From: Adlercreutzia shanghongiae
GTDB taxonomy: Bacteria; Actinomycetota; Coriobacteriia; Coriobacteriales; Eggerthellaceae
Assembly: GCF_035830635.1 (NCBI RefSeq)
Contig: NZ_JAYMFI010000003.1
Location: 320,922 to 384,921, forward strand
Direction of reading: 5' to 3'
DNA length: 64,000 bases
The notes beneath the pieces are model-generated. The model did no database searches. It had not been told where the DNA came from and saw nothing but the letters and a program-made list of their open reading frames with translations. Numbering within the stretch: the first letter of the stretch is position 1; each line of letters starts with the position of its first letter. The position numbers and the translations under genes were made by a program. Below are positions 24,606 through 32,408 of the stretch, one piece after another.

Positions 24606-25937
24606 TTATGAAAGGGTGTCGGTGCCGTAGAGGCGGATGGTGCCGCCTTCGAGCTCGTTTACGTCGCCCAGGTATTCCCAGCTGCACTTCTCGTAGAAGC
24701 CCACCAGGTCGGTAACCAGGTACAGGCGCTCATGGCCCATGGCAGCTGCCTCGGCGCGGGCGTGGTTGAGCAGGTGTCGCGCGAGGCCGTGGTGGCGGTA
24801 CTCCTCTTCCACGTACAGAGCGCAGAGGTTGGGAGCGAGGTCGGGTCGGTCGTGGAAATCGTTCTCGATGATGCCGCAGCCGGCGATGATGGCTCCCGCA
24901 GGCTCGTTATCCTCGCGCACAACATACCACTGGGGCACGCCACCGGCTCGGGCACTTTCCCGCATGCTTTCTCGGTAGGCTTCCTCGGGGATGCCCCACT
25001 TCTCGGAGAACCACGCGGCTGCTTCTTCTGTCATACCGGGATGTTCCGCCAGCCGCCAAATACGCCAGGGCGCGCTTGTGTCCAGGTTTGCGTCTAAGCA
25101 AGAGCTGATGTTGGCCGCTATGGTGTCAAGCGCCGCCAAAGCATCTTGCCAATTAACGGATTCAGCAAATGGGTTCGACAGCTGGTAGCGTCGCCATGCA
25201 TCGGCCATCTCTGCGCTCTCCTGCAAAAGGGTGAATACGCGCTCGAAATCATTGATCGTTGCTGCGCTTTTGCGTGCGGTTCTGGTTGCCTCGAGTGCGG
25301 AACCGAGAAGAGCGTAATCGATTTCACGTCCTGATGCTCTTAGCGCCCAAATATCGTAGAAGTCTCGCATCCTCGTATTTTGGGTAGCGAGCGACAGAAT
25401 TGTTTCTAGCTTCTCGCTTAGGAACGTTTCGTCGTTGTAGGAGCGAAGACTGATGGACCTGTCCTCGAACATGAGCTGGTACGCATGCTCGACGGCATCA
25501 GGGGTAATAGCATCGCCTGTTGATACATCAATCTTGAATGTTGTCTTGGTGCGTTCAATAGAGGCCGTCATGGGGATGCGGATCCCTCCGTATTCAGAGT
25601 CCTCCATAATTTCCGTCGCGCCGCCTGGCTCAAACGTGAAGCCGTCGCCAATGTCGATGCTCGAAATCTCGTTGATAATGCGAGCAACATTCTCGAGGTT
25701 CATGTCATGACCGCGCATGGTGGCATCGATATCGCGGGTCATGCGCTCCTCTACGCCAACTATGGACGAAAGGAGCATGCCGCCTTTCAGGATGAAATCG
25801 TTCTTGTAGGGCGAAACCGAAAGGCGCTCAAGTAAACGCTCCATAGCGAAATGGCGGAGGAGCATCTGCGCCTTTGCGCTGTCGCCTTTGGCTCGGTTGC
25901 GGATGAGGTCTTTGATTCTCCTGGATCCTGTGATCAT
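24606..25937 (-). CDS. AbiEii-type nucleotidyltransferase toxin fused to a GNAT acetyltransferase
   Basis: A 443-residue two-domain protein. Residues 1 to about 284 are a complete AbiEii/AbiGii-type nucleotidyltransferase: KGGMLL (51-56), TRDID (67-71), FKIDVSTGD (134-142), Lys176 in SEKLE and RMRDFYDIW (189-197). After a linker of only about 10 residues, 295-443 form a full GNAT domain with the acetyl-CoA loop CALYVEEEYRHHGLARHLL (372-390) and LVGFYEKCSWEYLG. The frame is continuous with no stop between the parts. It overlaps the AbiEi antitoxin gene by ATGA, so the unit is a type IV toxin-antitoxin pair with an added acetyltransferase. Codon use becomes more GC-rich in the GNAT part. Confidence 0.87.
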   Translation of the reverse strand: MITGSRRIKDLIRNRAKGDSAKAQMLLRHFAMERLLERLSVSPYKNDFILKGGMLLSSIVGVEERMTRDIDATMRGHDMNLENVARIINEISSIDIGDGFTFEPGGATEIMEDSEYGGIRIPMTASIERTKTTFKIDVSTGDAITPDAVEHAYQLMFEDRSISLRSYNDETFLSEKLETILSLATQNTRMRDFYDIWALRASGREIDYALLGSALEATRTARKSAATINDFERVFTLLQESAEMADAWRRYQLSNPFAESVNWQDALAALDTIAANISSCLDANLDTSAPWRIWRLAEHPGMTEEAAAWFSEKWGIPEEAYRESMRESARAGGVPQWYVVREDNEPAGAIIAGCGIIENDFHDRPDLAPNLCALYVEEEYRHHGLARHLLNHARAEAAAMGHERLYLVTDLVGFYEKCSWEYLGDVNELEGGTIRLYGTDTLS

Positions 25938-26533
25938 AGCGCTACCTCCATCACCTCGCGCACGCGCGATTCCATGTTCATCGTCTTGGCGTATTCAGAC
26001 AGGCGCGTCATATTTTTGTTCTTTGAGCGGACGTAGCTTCGGATTGCTTGCCGGAAAACCGCCGAATCTGTGCTCGTGCGTCTTCGGATAAGGTCGCAAA
26101 TAGTACGTTCCCTGTCGTAGGCTTGCACGGTGCCCCCGCTGGGCGTCTGCACCTCAGCGACGCCTAGGCTGTACCACTCCGGCTTGACGTAATGAACTCG
26201 AATGCCCTGGTCTTTGAGGGGGGTTGCGTTATAGTTGGAATCGACCGTCACGGACAGAGGCGTGGGTTCGTGGTCCGTCATGTCGTGGAGGTAGAGGGCC
26301 GAATCGTGCGAAAAGATAGCCTTCGGAAAACGTTTCTGAAGAAGCGCCATTTCGTCTGCGAACGTGTTCGGGTCGGCATAAACCCCTCGGGATATCCGCT
26401 CGAGCCCCCGCCTTTGAACATAGTCGGAGAAGGCGGGTCGCGTAGCACCAGCAGCTTGCGCGTCGCATGAGGTAATGACCCCCGCATTGGCGCTAAGGAT
26501 GCGGTCGAATTCTTTGTCGAATTTAGTAATCAT
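25934..26533 (-). CDS. AbiEi-family antitoxin
   Basis: A 199-residue protein of the type IV antitoxin AbiEi family: an N-terminal winged-helix region (GVITSCDAQAAGATRPAFSDYVQRRG) followed by RISRGVYADP and the AbiEi C-terminal region with SHDSALYLHDMTDHEP and the YDRERTICDLIR segment. It should bind its own promoter and counteract the downstream AbiEii. It overlaps that gene by 4 bp. A 53-bp interrupted palindrome covers its start codon and upstream region, fitting autorepression. Confidence 0.88.
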   Translation of the reverse strand: MITKFDKEFDRILSANAGVITSCDAQAAGATRPAFSDYVQRRGLERISRGVYADPNTFADEMALLQKRFPKAIFSHDSALYLHDMTDHEPTPLSVTVDSNYNATPLKDQGIRVHYVKPEWYSLGVAEVQTPSGGTVQAYDRERTICDLIRRRTSTDSAVFRQAIRSYVRSKNKNMTRLSEYAKTMNMESRVREVMEVAL

Positions 26534-26583
26534 TTTACAATCACGCTGAAATGATATCTCATTATCAGCGCAATTGTAAAATG
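26531..26583 (-). promoter_or_regulatory. 53-bp interrupted palindrome over the abiEi start
   Basis: The outer arms are CATTTTACAAT (26531-26541) and ATTGTAAAATG (26573-26583); the inner arms are GCTGA (26545-26549) and TCAGC (26565-26569). The spacers between outer and inner arms are 3 nt on both sides, so the dyad is symmetric. The left arm contains the abiEi start codon. Confidence 0.8.
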
Positions 26584-26608
26584 ATTTTGCGCTTTGGTGG
26601 GAATGAGC

Positions 26609-27469
26609 CTACCCCGCCTGCGGGGCTCCGTCGAATGCCGGCTCGTAAAGCGAGCGGGCGAACTCCTCCAGCAGCGCGTTCACCGCATCGGGCTTGTCGG
26701 TGTTCGCGTTGTGGCCGGCTCCTTCTATCCAGCGCAGGGGCACCCCGGTTTTCTGGGACCATGCTCGATTGTAGCGCTTGGCCGAGCCGGCCTGGTCCTT
26801 CTCGCCGCAGATGAGGAGCATCGGGCACGGCACGTGATATGTGCGCTCGGGGACTATCGCGCCGGCGAGGGCCGCGTAGCCGTGGGCAGCCAGCTCGCAG
26901 TATTCCCGCTTCCCGTAATCGTCCATCATGGTGGCCATGAGCGTTCTGCCGTAGTCGGTGGTGGCGCAGCCACTCGAGCCGAGGCGCTTGAGCGTATTCC
27001 AGGGAATCGACAAGTACATGAGCTTCGTGTGCTTCAGGAAAAAGAGTTCCCAGCCTTGGTAATAGCTGAAATCCAAGGGACAGGAATCGATTGACGCGAA
27101 GCCCGCGACGTCGTCCGGATAGAGTCGCAGGTAGGCTTGCGAGACGTAGCCGCCCATGGACTGGCCGACCAGGATGGGGCGATTCGTGCCTTCGCGTTTC
27201 AGAATCTCGTGGAGCCAGCCGGCCAGGTCATCGAGCGTCCAGCTAAGCTCGAAGGGTCGCGATGCACCGTGAGAGGGCGGATCCCAGGCGAGCATGTTCG
27301 CCCGACCCGCGAAATGTTCGAGCTGTCGCTCGAAGAGTCGATGGTCTGCTGTCAGCCCCGGTAGGAAAACGAGCCAGGGACGGTCGGCGTCAACCTCCCG
27401 CGAGACCCAGTAGGTTATGGTGCCGGAAGGTATTTGAAGTTGCCGCTCGCTCAGATTCAAATCGTCCAT
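26609..27469 (-). CDS. alpha/beta hydrolase
   Basis: A 286-residue alpha/beta-hydrolase fold protein. The oxyanion region is LVFLPGLTADHRLF, the nucleophile elbow is VGQSMGG, the acid is probably Asp in ICGEKDQAG, and the catalytic His is in GAGHNAN. The substrate is unknown; esterase or lactonase-like activities are possible. The ATG has AAAGGAGAGG upstream. It follows the AbiE module on the same strand but is transcribed towards it from its own promoter region. Confidence 0.88.
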   Translation of the reverse strand: MDDLNLSERQLQIPSGTITYWVSREVDADRPWLVFLPGLTADHRLFERQLEHFAGRANMLAWDPPSHGASRPFELSWTLDDLAGWLHEILKREGTNRPILVGQSMGGYVSQAYLRLYPDDVAGFASIDSCPLDFSYYQGWELFFLKHTKLMYLSIPWNTLKRLGSSGCATTDYGRTLMATMMDDYGKREYCELAAHGYAALAGAIVPERTYHVPCPMLLICGEKDQAGSAKRYNRAWSQKTGVPLRWIEGAGHNANTDKPDAVNALLEEFARSLYEPAFDGAPQAG

Positions 27470-27722
27470 CGGCCTCTCCTTTGGTTGCTGCTGGGTTCTG
27501 GCCCATCAGATGAATGGGGCTATCCGAAAGGTTTCGGAAGAACGGCCCGGCTCGTTTGGTTGTCGCGCTCAGACAGCACTATACCATCAGCACAGCGGTG
27601 AGCGGCTTCCGCTGCGGAACTCAGTCAACCGCCAGTTGATTCTGGTGTTTGGGAAGTTGAGGGATGCTCGCTTGTTGTTGGTGGCTTCGGCGGCAATAAT
27701 AGGAGGTGTCGAAAGGAGCCCC

Positions 27723-28856
27723 ATGGACCAGAACCCTATAGCTGAGCGCATTCGGTCCGAGCGTTGCCGGGGCGGCTACACCCAGGAAGAGCTAGCTGGA
27801 CACCTGGGGGTCACCAAGGCTGCCGTTTCGAAGTGGGAGTGCGGCCAGAGCGCTCCCGACATTGCGTTGCTGCCGAAGCTCGCGTCGCTATTCGCTATCA
27901 CATTGGATGAGTTGCTGGGCTACGAGCCTTTGGCGAGTGCCGAGAAGAGGGAAGAGGTGCAGGCAAATATGCAGTCGCTACTTGAGAGCGATGCAACCCG
28001 AGCCCTCGATTACGCCAACGAGCAGACTGCCTTGTACTGGTCGGATTCCGAGCTGCTCAGGATGATTGCCATGCTACTTTACGCGAAAGCTGTCGAACTG
28101 GGGAACGGCGCTCCCGAGGTTGTGCCTGGTTTGGCCGATGCGGTTGAGCGGCTATTAGAGAGATCGCTGCAGCTCGATCCCGACGGACCCTCTGCCGATA
28201 TGGACCTGCAGACTATCTGCATGCTGATGGCGGCATCGGGGCGCGAGGAGCGAGCTGCCGAGCTCATTGAGAAGAAGGTGGCAGCCAAGCCGGATATGGT
28301 GGCAGTCACGTTCGCGGGCATCAAGCTGAGGGCGGGGGATGCTGAAGAGGCCGCGAGGGTTCTCAAGCGCCAGATGCTCTTCTCTCTACTGGAAGCTGCA
28401 AGCTGCGCCCAGGCTCTGGCGGGGTTTCCGGATCTGGGCGCAGAAGACCTGGAACAGCTTCTTGCTCTCGCCAAGGGTCTGCAGAAGCCGCAGGGATTCG
28501 CCGTGCTTTCTCCGACGCTCATCCCGTTCATTCGCTGCGAACTTGCCGCGCAGCTCGCGCAGTCGGGGCAGACGGATGCAGCGCTCGACCACCTGGAGGC
28601 ATTCGAACTTGATTTGGAGAAATGCCGTGGCCTGCTCGCGCATCCGGAGAACCCTCCGTTTTTCGAAAGCGTGCAGGAATACCTTTGGGAAAACGGCGAC
28701 GAGGCGACGGATGTTGCGCGGGAAGAATTGGCCGACGCGCTCTGCGAGGCCCTCATGAAGCGTCTTGAGACGGACGAGCGATGGAGCGCTCTCCGTGAGA
28801 GCCCAAGGTTTGTCGCCGTTATCGAGCGTTTCGCTGACAAGGGGGAGGCGCTATGA
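27723..28856 (+). CDS. XRE-family regulator with long helical (TPR-like) C-terminus
   Basis: A 377-residue protein. An N-terminal Cro/CI helix-turn-helix (IRSERCRGGYTQEELAGHLG, then VTKAAVSKWECGQSAPDIALLPKLASLF) is followed by about 300 residues of helical pairs that look like TPR repeats. Such regulators often sense peptides or partner proteins. The ATG at 27723 begins the HTH and has AAAGGAG upstream. The stop overlaps the start of a short downstream frame by ATGA. Confidence 0.85.
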   Translation: MDQNPIAERIRSERCRGGYTQEELAGHLGVTKAAVSKWECGQSAPDIALLPKLASLFAITLDELLGYEPLASAEKREEVQANMQSLLESDATRALDYANEQTALYWSDSELLRMIAMLLYAKAVELGNGAPEVVPGLADAVERLLERSLQLDPDGPSADMDLQTICMLMAASGREERAAELIEKKVAAKPDMVAVTFAGIKLRAGDAEEAARVLKRQMLFSLLEAASCAQALAGFPDLGAEDLEQLLALAKGLQKPQGFAVLSPTLIPFIRCELAAQLAQSGQTDAALDHLEAFELDLEKCRGLLAHPENPPFFESVQEYLWENGDEATDVAREELADALCEALMKRLETDERWSALRESPRFVAVIERFADKGEAL

Positions 28857-29209
28857 GCGCAATCGATCTGCTTCTCCGGTACGCGATCATCGCTGTTACT
28901 TTCCAGCTCGCCTGCGCCTGGGCGCACGCGTTCCAATCGCCCTGGCCCTTGCCGGATGCGCTCCAGCTTGCGCCCTCGGCCAAAAGCCAGCTATTCCAAT
29001 CACTAGGCATTCGTTTCGATCTCGCAACAACGGGTTGGTGCCGAGCGCTACTTTCTGCCAGTGCGGTGCGACATAGGCCGCTCGGTTCACTAGCAGCAAA
29101 AGGACGACAGCAGTGCGATCTCGCGCAAAACATGTGGATGTCTTTTCCCGTGCTGGTCTGTCCTCTTTCTTTAATTGTTGACGCAGCGGGCTATTGCGGG
29201 AGAGTATGA
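28853..29209 (+). CDS. possible small membrane protein, probably truncated
   Basis: A 118-codon frame that begins in the ATGA overlap with the XRE gene, which suggests a coupled second gene. The first 25 residues form one hydrophobic helix (LLRYAIIAVTFQLACAWAHA). The rest has no recognisable domain and looks like read-through of intergenic sequence. It may be the stub of a longer membrane protein. No function is proposed. Confidence 0.3.
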   Translation: MSAIDLLLRYAIIAVTFQLACAWAHAFQSPWPLPDALQLAPSAKSQLFQSLGIRFDLATTGWCRALLSASAVRHRPLGSLAAKGRQQCDLAQNMWMSFPVLVCPLSLIVDAAGYCGRV

Positions 29210-29262
29210 GGTTTCGTCGAGGGTGTGACAGAATGTTGCCCTTTGAGTTGGCGGTATCTCTT

Positions 29263-29294
29263 TAGTACCCTAATAGGGTACAATATGGGTACTA
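29263..29294 (+). promoter_or_regulatory. overlapping GTACCC/GGGTAC palindromes upstream of relB
   Basis: GTACCC-TAATA-GGGTAC (29265-29281) is followed by a third GGGTAC (29287-29292). TAGTACCC and GGGTACTA also form a wider dyad (29263-29294). It ends 17 bp before the antitoxin start and fits toxin-antitoxin autoregulation. Confidence 0.75.
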
Positions 29295-29311
29295 ATAGAA
29301 GGAGGTGCCCT

Positions 29312-29590
29312 ATGGCAACGGCTGCAGTGGCAAGGCGTGCGGAGATTAAGACGCGCACGTCTGATGAGGTGAAACGAGATGCGACTGAGGTGTACGCTCG
29401 GTGGGGCCTCAGTCTCAATGACGCGATTAACACGTTCCTCATCAAGTCGATTGAGGTTGGTGGTCTGCCGTTCGATTTGCGTCCGCAGGCGCCGTCGTAT
29501 GACGCCATCGCTTCGGTGGCATACAGAGCTCCTTTGAATGCGGAAGGTGTCGCTGTGCTGCCGGCGGAATGGGACGACGGCGATGAATGA
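29312..29590 (+). CDS. relB: RelB/DinJ-family antitoxin
   Basis: A 92-residue ribbon-helix-helix-type antitoxin (IKTRTSDEVKRDATEVYARWGLSLNDAINTFL in two halves), with an acidic tail that would wrap the toxin. The ATG has AAGGAGG upstream. The last 8 bp overlap the PemK/MazF-type toxin gene. The pairing of a RelB-like antitoxin with a MazF-fold toxin is a mixed but known combination. Confidence 0.88.
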   Translation: MATAAVARRAEIKTRTSDEVKRDATEVYARWGLSLNDAINTFLIKSIEVGGLPFDLRPQAPSYDAIASVAYRAPLNAEGVAVLPAEWDDGDE

Positions 29591-29966
29591 CAAAGAGCCT
29601 CAACCGTGGGAGGTCTGGCACGCGCGCTTCGACTTTTCCGAAGGTCGCGGATATAAGTTTCGCCCGGTCATCGTATTGGCGATGCGTCCCGATGGAACGC
29701 TTGTGGCGATGGTGACGAGCGCGACTAACAAGCTCTCTCTGGAGCATGATTATCTTATACAAGAATGGGAGGCAGCAGGCCTTGCTAAGCCCTCCATCGC
29801 TCGGCTCGACCGCATTGCTGAAATCCCCGCTGGTTATCTGGGCGATGCGGGGCGCATTGGTCGCCTTGCCGAGGACGATATCACTTCCATCAAGGCGATG
29901 CTTGCTGATATAACTAAAGAAGGGGCAGAATGCCCGCATCTGACGATCCGAGGGCAAGGGCGCTGA
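29583..29966 (+). CDS. PemK/MazF-family endoribonuclease toxin
   Basis: A 127-residue protein. The pattern EVWHARFDFSEGRGYKFRPVIVLAM and the later MVTSATN are typical of the MazF/PemK fold, whose members cut mRNA at short sites. The helix after LEHDYLIQEWEAAGLAKPSIARLDRIAEIP matches the family end. Translation is coupled to the upstream antitoxin by an 8-bp overlap. A perfect 15-bp hairpin follows. Confidence 0.85.
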   Translation: MNDKEPQPWEVWHARFDFSEGRGYKFRPVIVLAMRPDGTLVAMVTSATNKLSLEHDYLIQEWEAAGLAKPSIARLDRIAEIPAGYLGDAGRIGRLAEDDITSIKAMLADITKEGAECPHLTIRGQGR

Positions 29967-30020
29967 ATCTTATCCTCGCCATCTTTTCCCGACATATGGT
30001 CGGTATTTGTCGAGGATAGT

Positions 30021-30073
30021 CCCTGGCCGAACGAGTGTGGTCTCGTTCGGCCAGGGAGTCTGTTGCGTTTTTT
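30021..30073 (+). terminator. rho-independent terminator of the relB-pemK operon
   Basis: A perfect 15-bp stem (CCCTGGCCGAACGAG and its complement, 30021-30056) has a 6-nt loop. It is followed about 10 nt later by a run of six or more T residues. It lies 55 bp after the toxin stop codon. Confidence 0.75.
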
Positions 30074-30113
30074 GGGGGAGTGCCGAGAGGCCTCCTGATG
30101 AGGTGAAGATGTC

Positions 30114-30581
30114 TTACTCGCACGACGGCTCGCGGCCAAGCTCGCTGAGGGCTTGCAGGGTTCCCTCCACGTTCTCGGCGTGCCAGTTCTTGTAGCCGCC
30201 GGCGTACTGCGAGGCGTATATGCCGGACAGCCGTAGATCGCTCAGCCCCTTCTGCTGGGTGGTGAGACGCACGCCGCCGGTGCTCGTCTCGATGTCGATG
30301 ACCACGTTAAGCAAGTCATCGGTCAGTTTCACGGATTCAATGTCCGCATACGGCACCACGAGCGAGACGTCCCGTTCCAACGTTCCCCAAAAGGACCCGA
30401 ACGGAAGCAGGATGAGCTCGTTCTCGCACATCTGAAGAACCGCCACATCCCATGTCTCGAAAAAGCGGACGATCTTATCGCTGAGATCTCCCGCCGCCCC
30501 CTTGACGATGATGCACCGGTCCTCCAGGGGCGTGAAGCCGGCATTCAGCACATATTCCCAAACCTTCTCTTCGCGGGCCAT
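30114..30581 (-). CDS. hypothetical protein
   Basis: A 155-residue cytoplasmic-type protein with no recognised family. It has alternating strands (CIIVKGAAGDLSDKIVRFF, then ELILLPFGSFWGTLERDVSLVVPY and VVIDIETSTGGVRLTTQQ) that would fit a PH-like beta barrel. The ATG at 30581 has GAAAGGAA about 11 nt upstream. It is divergent from the XRE membrane regulator at 30803, and the regulator may control it. Confidence 0.65.
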   Translation of the reverse strand: MAREEKVWEYVLNAGFTPLEDRCIIVKGAAGDLSDKIVRFFETWDVAVLQMCENELILLPFGSFWGTLERDVSLVVPYADIESVKLTDDLLNVVIDIETSTGGVRLTTQQKGLSDLRLSGIYASQYAGGYKNWHAENVEGTLQALSELGREPSCE

Positions 30582-30687
30582 AACTGCTTCGTTCCTTTCA
30601 CTCGGATTTGCGTCGGCGGCTAGTATTCTGCCAATTCTCCTCAAGGCCCGCAAACGGTTCATCCTTACAAAATGCCTGTTCAGCGGC

Positions 30688-30731
30688 CTTGCAAAAGACT
30701 TTTGACAGCTGTGTCCGCATCGTTTTGCAAG
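30688..30731. promoter_or_regulatory. inverted repeat in the divergent promoter of the XRE membrane regulator
   Basis: CTTGCAAAA (30688-30696) and TTTTGCAAG (30723-30731) form perfect 9-bp arms around 26 nt that include TTGACA. It may be the operator of the divergent pair at 30581 and 30803. Confidence 0.55.
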
Positions 30732-30802
30732 CCTTGTGGGGTATCATTTCGGTGCGTACAAGCGGCGCGACGCGCCAACGGGCAATCGAAAGGAAGGGAT
30801 CG

Positions 30803-31414
30803 ATGGAACTGGCTCGGCAGTTGAAGGCCAAGCGGGAAGAGCGCGGGCTTTCCCAGGACGAGGTCTCGAAGGCGATATTCGTGTCGCGCCAGACCATTTC
30901 GAATTGGGAGAACGACAAGACCTACCCGGACGTGCAGAGCCTGCTGCTGCTCAGCCAGCTGTTCGGCGTCTCCATCGACGAGCTCGTGAGAGGAGATGTG
31001 GTCGTCATGCAGCGCGCCATCGCGGAGGACTCGCGCAAGATGCGGTTGCTGTCAGTCGGGATGCTGGCCTTCTCGGGGCTGGCCTTCCTCTTCCTGCTCG
31101 GCTTCTCGCTTGCGTGGCAAGAGCCGTCGGGGTTCGCGCGCATGAGCAAGGGGAACATCGCGGGGGCGGCCGCGTTTATCGTGCTCTACGCCATCGGGTT
31201 CGCCATGGCCGTCGCGGTGGACCGCCTGAAGAAGAAGCACGACATCGTTACCTATCGCGAGATCGATCGGTTCCTCAAGAGCGGGGTCGTTGGCGAGCCA
31301 GATGTGGAAGGCCTCGCCCGCAAGCACCCGGCGCTCGGCGTTGTAGTGAAGCTTTTCGGCGGTGCCGCGATCGGCCTGCTGCTCGCGGGGCTCCTGCTCG
31401 CGCTGGAGGGGTAG
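30803..31414 (+). CDS. XRE-family regulator with membrane segments
   Basis: A 203-residue protein. The N-terminal Cro/CI helix-turn-helix (LKAKREERGLSQDEVSKAIFVSRQTISNWENDKTYPDVQSL in parts) is followed by three hydrophobic segments in the C-terminal 130 residues. It is a paralogue of 46605-47222, sharing QTISNWEN/QTMSSWEN, KTYPDVQSLLLLSQLF and SIDELV. Such membrane-tethered XRE proteins are common in gut bacteria, usually near small membrane or transporter genes. The ATG has AAGGAAGGG upstream. Confidence 0.85.
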   Translation: MELARQLKAKREERGLSQDEVSKAIFVSRQTISNWENDKTYPDVQSLLLLSQLFGVSIDELVRGDVVVMQRAIAEDSRKMRLLSVGMLAFSGLAFLFLLGFSLAWQEPSGFARMSKGNIAGAAAFIVLYAIGFAMAVAVDRLKKKHDIVTYREIDRFLKSGVVGEPDVEGLARKHPALGVVVKLFGGAAIGLLLAGLLLALEG

Positions 31415-31484
31415 TCGCGAGCGTTCGGGATGACCTTGCTGTCCGCAGTTACATTGCGCAGGCATGGGGTGGGAGGAAGCGGCT

Positions 31485-31715
31485 TCACTGCCCTTCCGCT
31501 GGCGCAAGTTCAACCTCATTGAGGGGAATGTGCTTGTAAAGCGTCCCCTCGTCGGCTTTCACATCGCAACTCGAGCAGACGCCGAACCAAACTCCGCCAC
31601 CTCTCGCGTCAACGACAAAAACACTGCCAAAGATCTGCGACCCTTCGAATTCGAATCGCACTCTATCGCCTACTGCCTGGGGGTGTTCCCGTAAGATCGT
31701 TTTTTGGATTGTATC
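31485..31715 (-). pseudogene. conserved-looking small frame lacking a normal start codon
   Basis: An open frame of 76 codons on the minus strand looks protein-like: it reads KTILREHPQAVGDRVRFEF, then GSVFVVDARGGGVWFGVC and YKHIPLNEVELAP. From memory, similar short proteins with an RVRF...GGGVFFG pattern exist in gut Firmicutes. No ATG, GTG or TTG occurs before the GTG at 31661, which would cut off the first part, so the gene is either 5'-truncated or starts at 31661 (58 codons) with no good ribosome site. Confidence 0.45.
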
Positions 31716-31877
31716 CTACGAAAATGTTCACACGGGAATGAGATACGAAAAATCGAGCGCGATATATGAGCTGCAAAAGCAGTTTCGGATTCGCGGGCCG
31801 CAGGAATGCTCGTTTTAAATTGGTGCGCACATTTTCGGGCGCGCCGACGTTAAACGCTGTAGGAGGTGAGAAAGCGG

Positions 31878-32408
31878 TTGAAGCAGAGCAAGTCCATGGA
31901 CGCGGATGAGTGCGGGCGTGCCCTTCTGTCGAATCCAGATCGGCTGGCGCGGTTCGCAGAGGAGCACTATGACGAGATTTTCCGCTATTGCGCCCGGCGC
32001 CTGCCCTCGGCGGAGGACGCTAAAGACGCCACGCAGGAGGTGTTTCTGCGCCTGGCGAAGTCCCGTGCTGCCTACGACTCCCGGGAAAAGCCGCTTGCCT
32101 ACCTCTACACCTGCGCGAGGAACGTATGCATCGACATCATGAGGCGTGCGAGACCGGTCAGCACGCTGAGCGATGCCGATGCAGAGCGCATTCCCGACCC
32201 TGCGCAGAACGGCATGCACGAGGACCTGCTCCTAGCGGACGCATTGTCGCGCCTGCCCGCGGACGAGCGCGAGGTGCTGGAGTTGCGCTACGGGCAAGAC
32301 CTCAAAGTGGCGGATATCGCTGCGGTTGTGGGCAAATCGCGGTTCGCGCTTCGTCGTATCGAGCGTCGTGCCCTCGAAAAACTCAGGGAGATGATGGAAG
32401 ATGATTGA
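31878..32408 (+). CDS. sigma-70 family (ECF-type) RNA polymerase sigma factor
   Basis: A protein of about 176 residues. Region 2 is clear (EEHYDEIFRYCARRLPSAEDAKDATQEVFLRLAKSRAAYDS in parts, with LAYLYTCARNVCIDIMRR), and so is region 4 (LSRLPADEREVLELRYGQDLKVADIAAVVGKS). The start is taken as TTG at 31878 because a full AGGAGGTGA site ends 8 nt earlier; a GTG at 31866 overlaps that site. It leads a four-gene operon and overlaps the next gene by 8 bp. Its target promoters are unknown. Confidence 0.88.
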   Translation: MKQSKSMDADECGRALLSNPDRLARFAEEHYDEIFRYCARRLPSAEDAKDATQEVFLRLAKSRAAYDSREKPLAYLYTCARNVCIDIMRRARPVSTLSDADAERIPDPAQNGMHEDLLLADALSRLPADEREVLELRYGQDLKVADIAAVVGKSRFALRRIERRALEKLREMMEDD

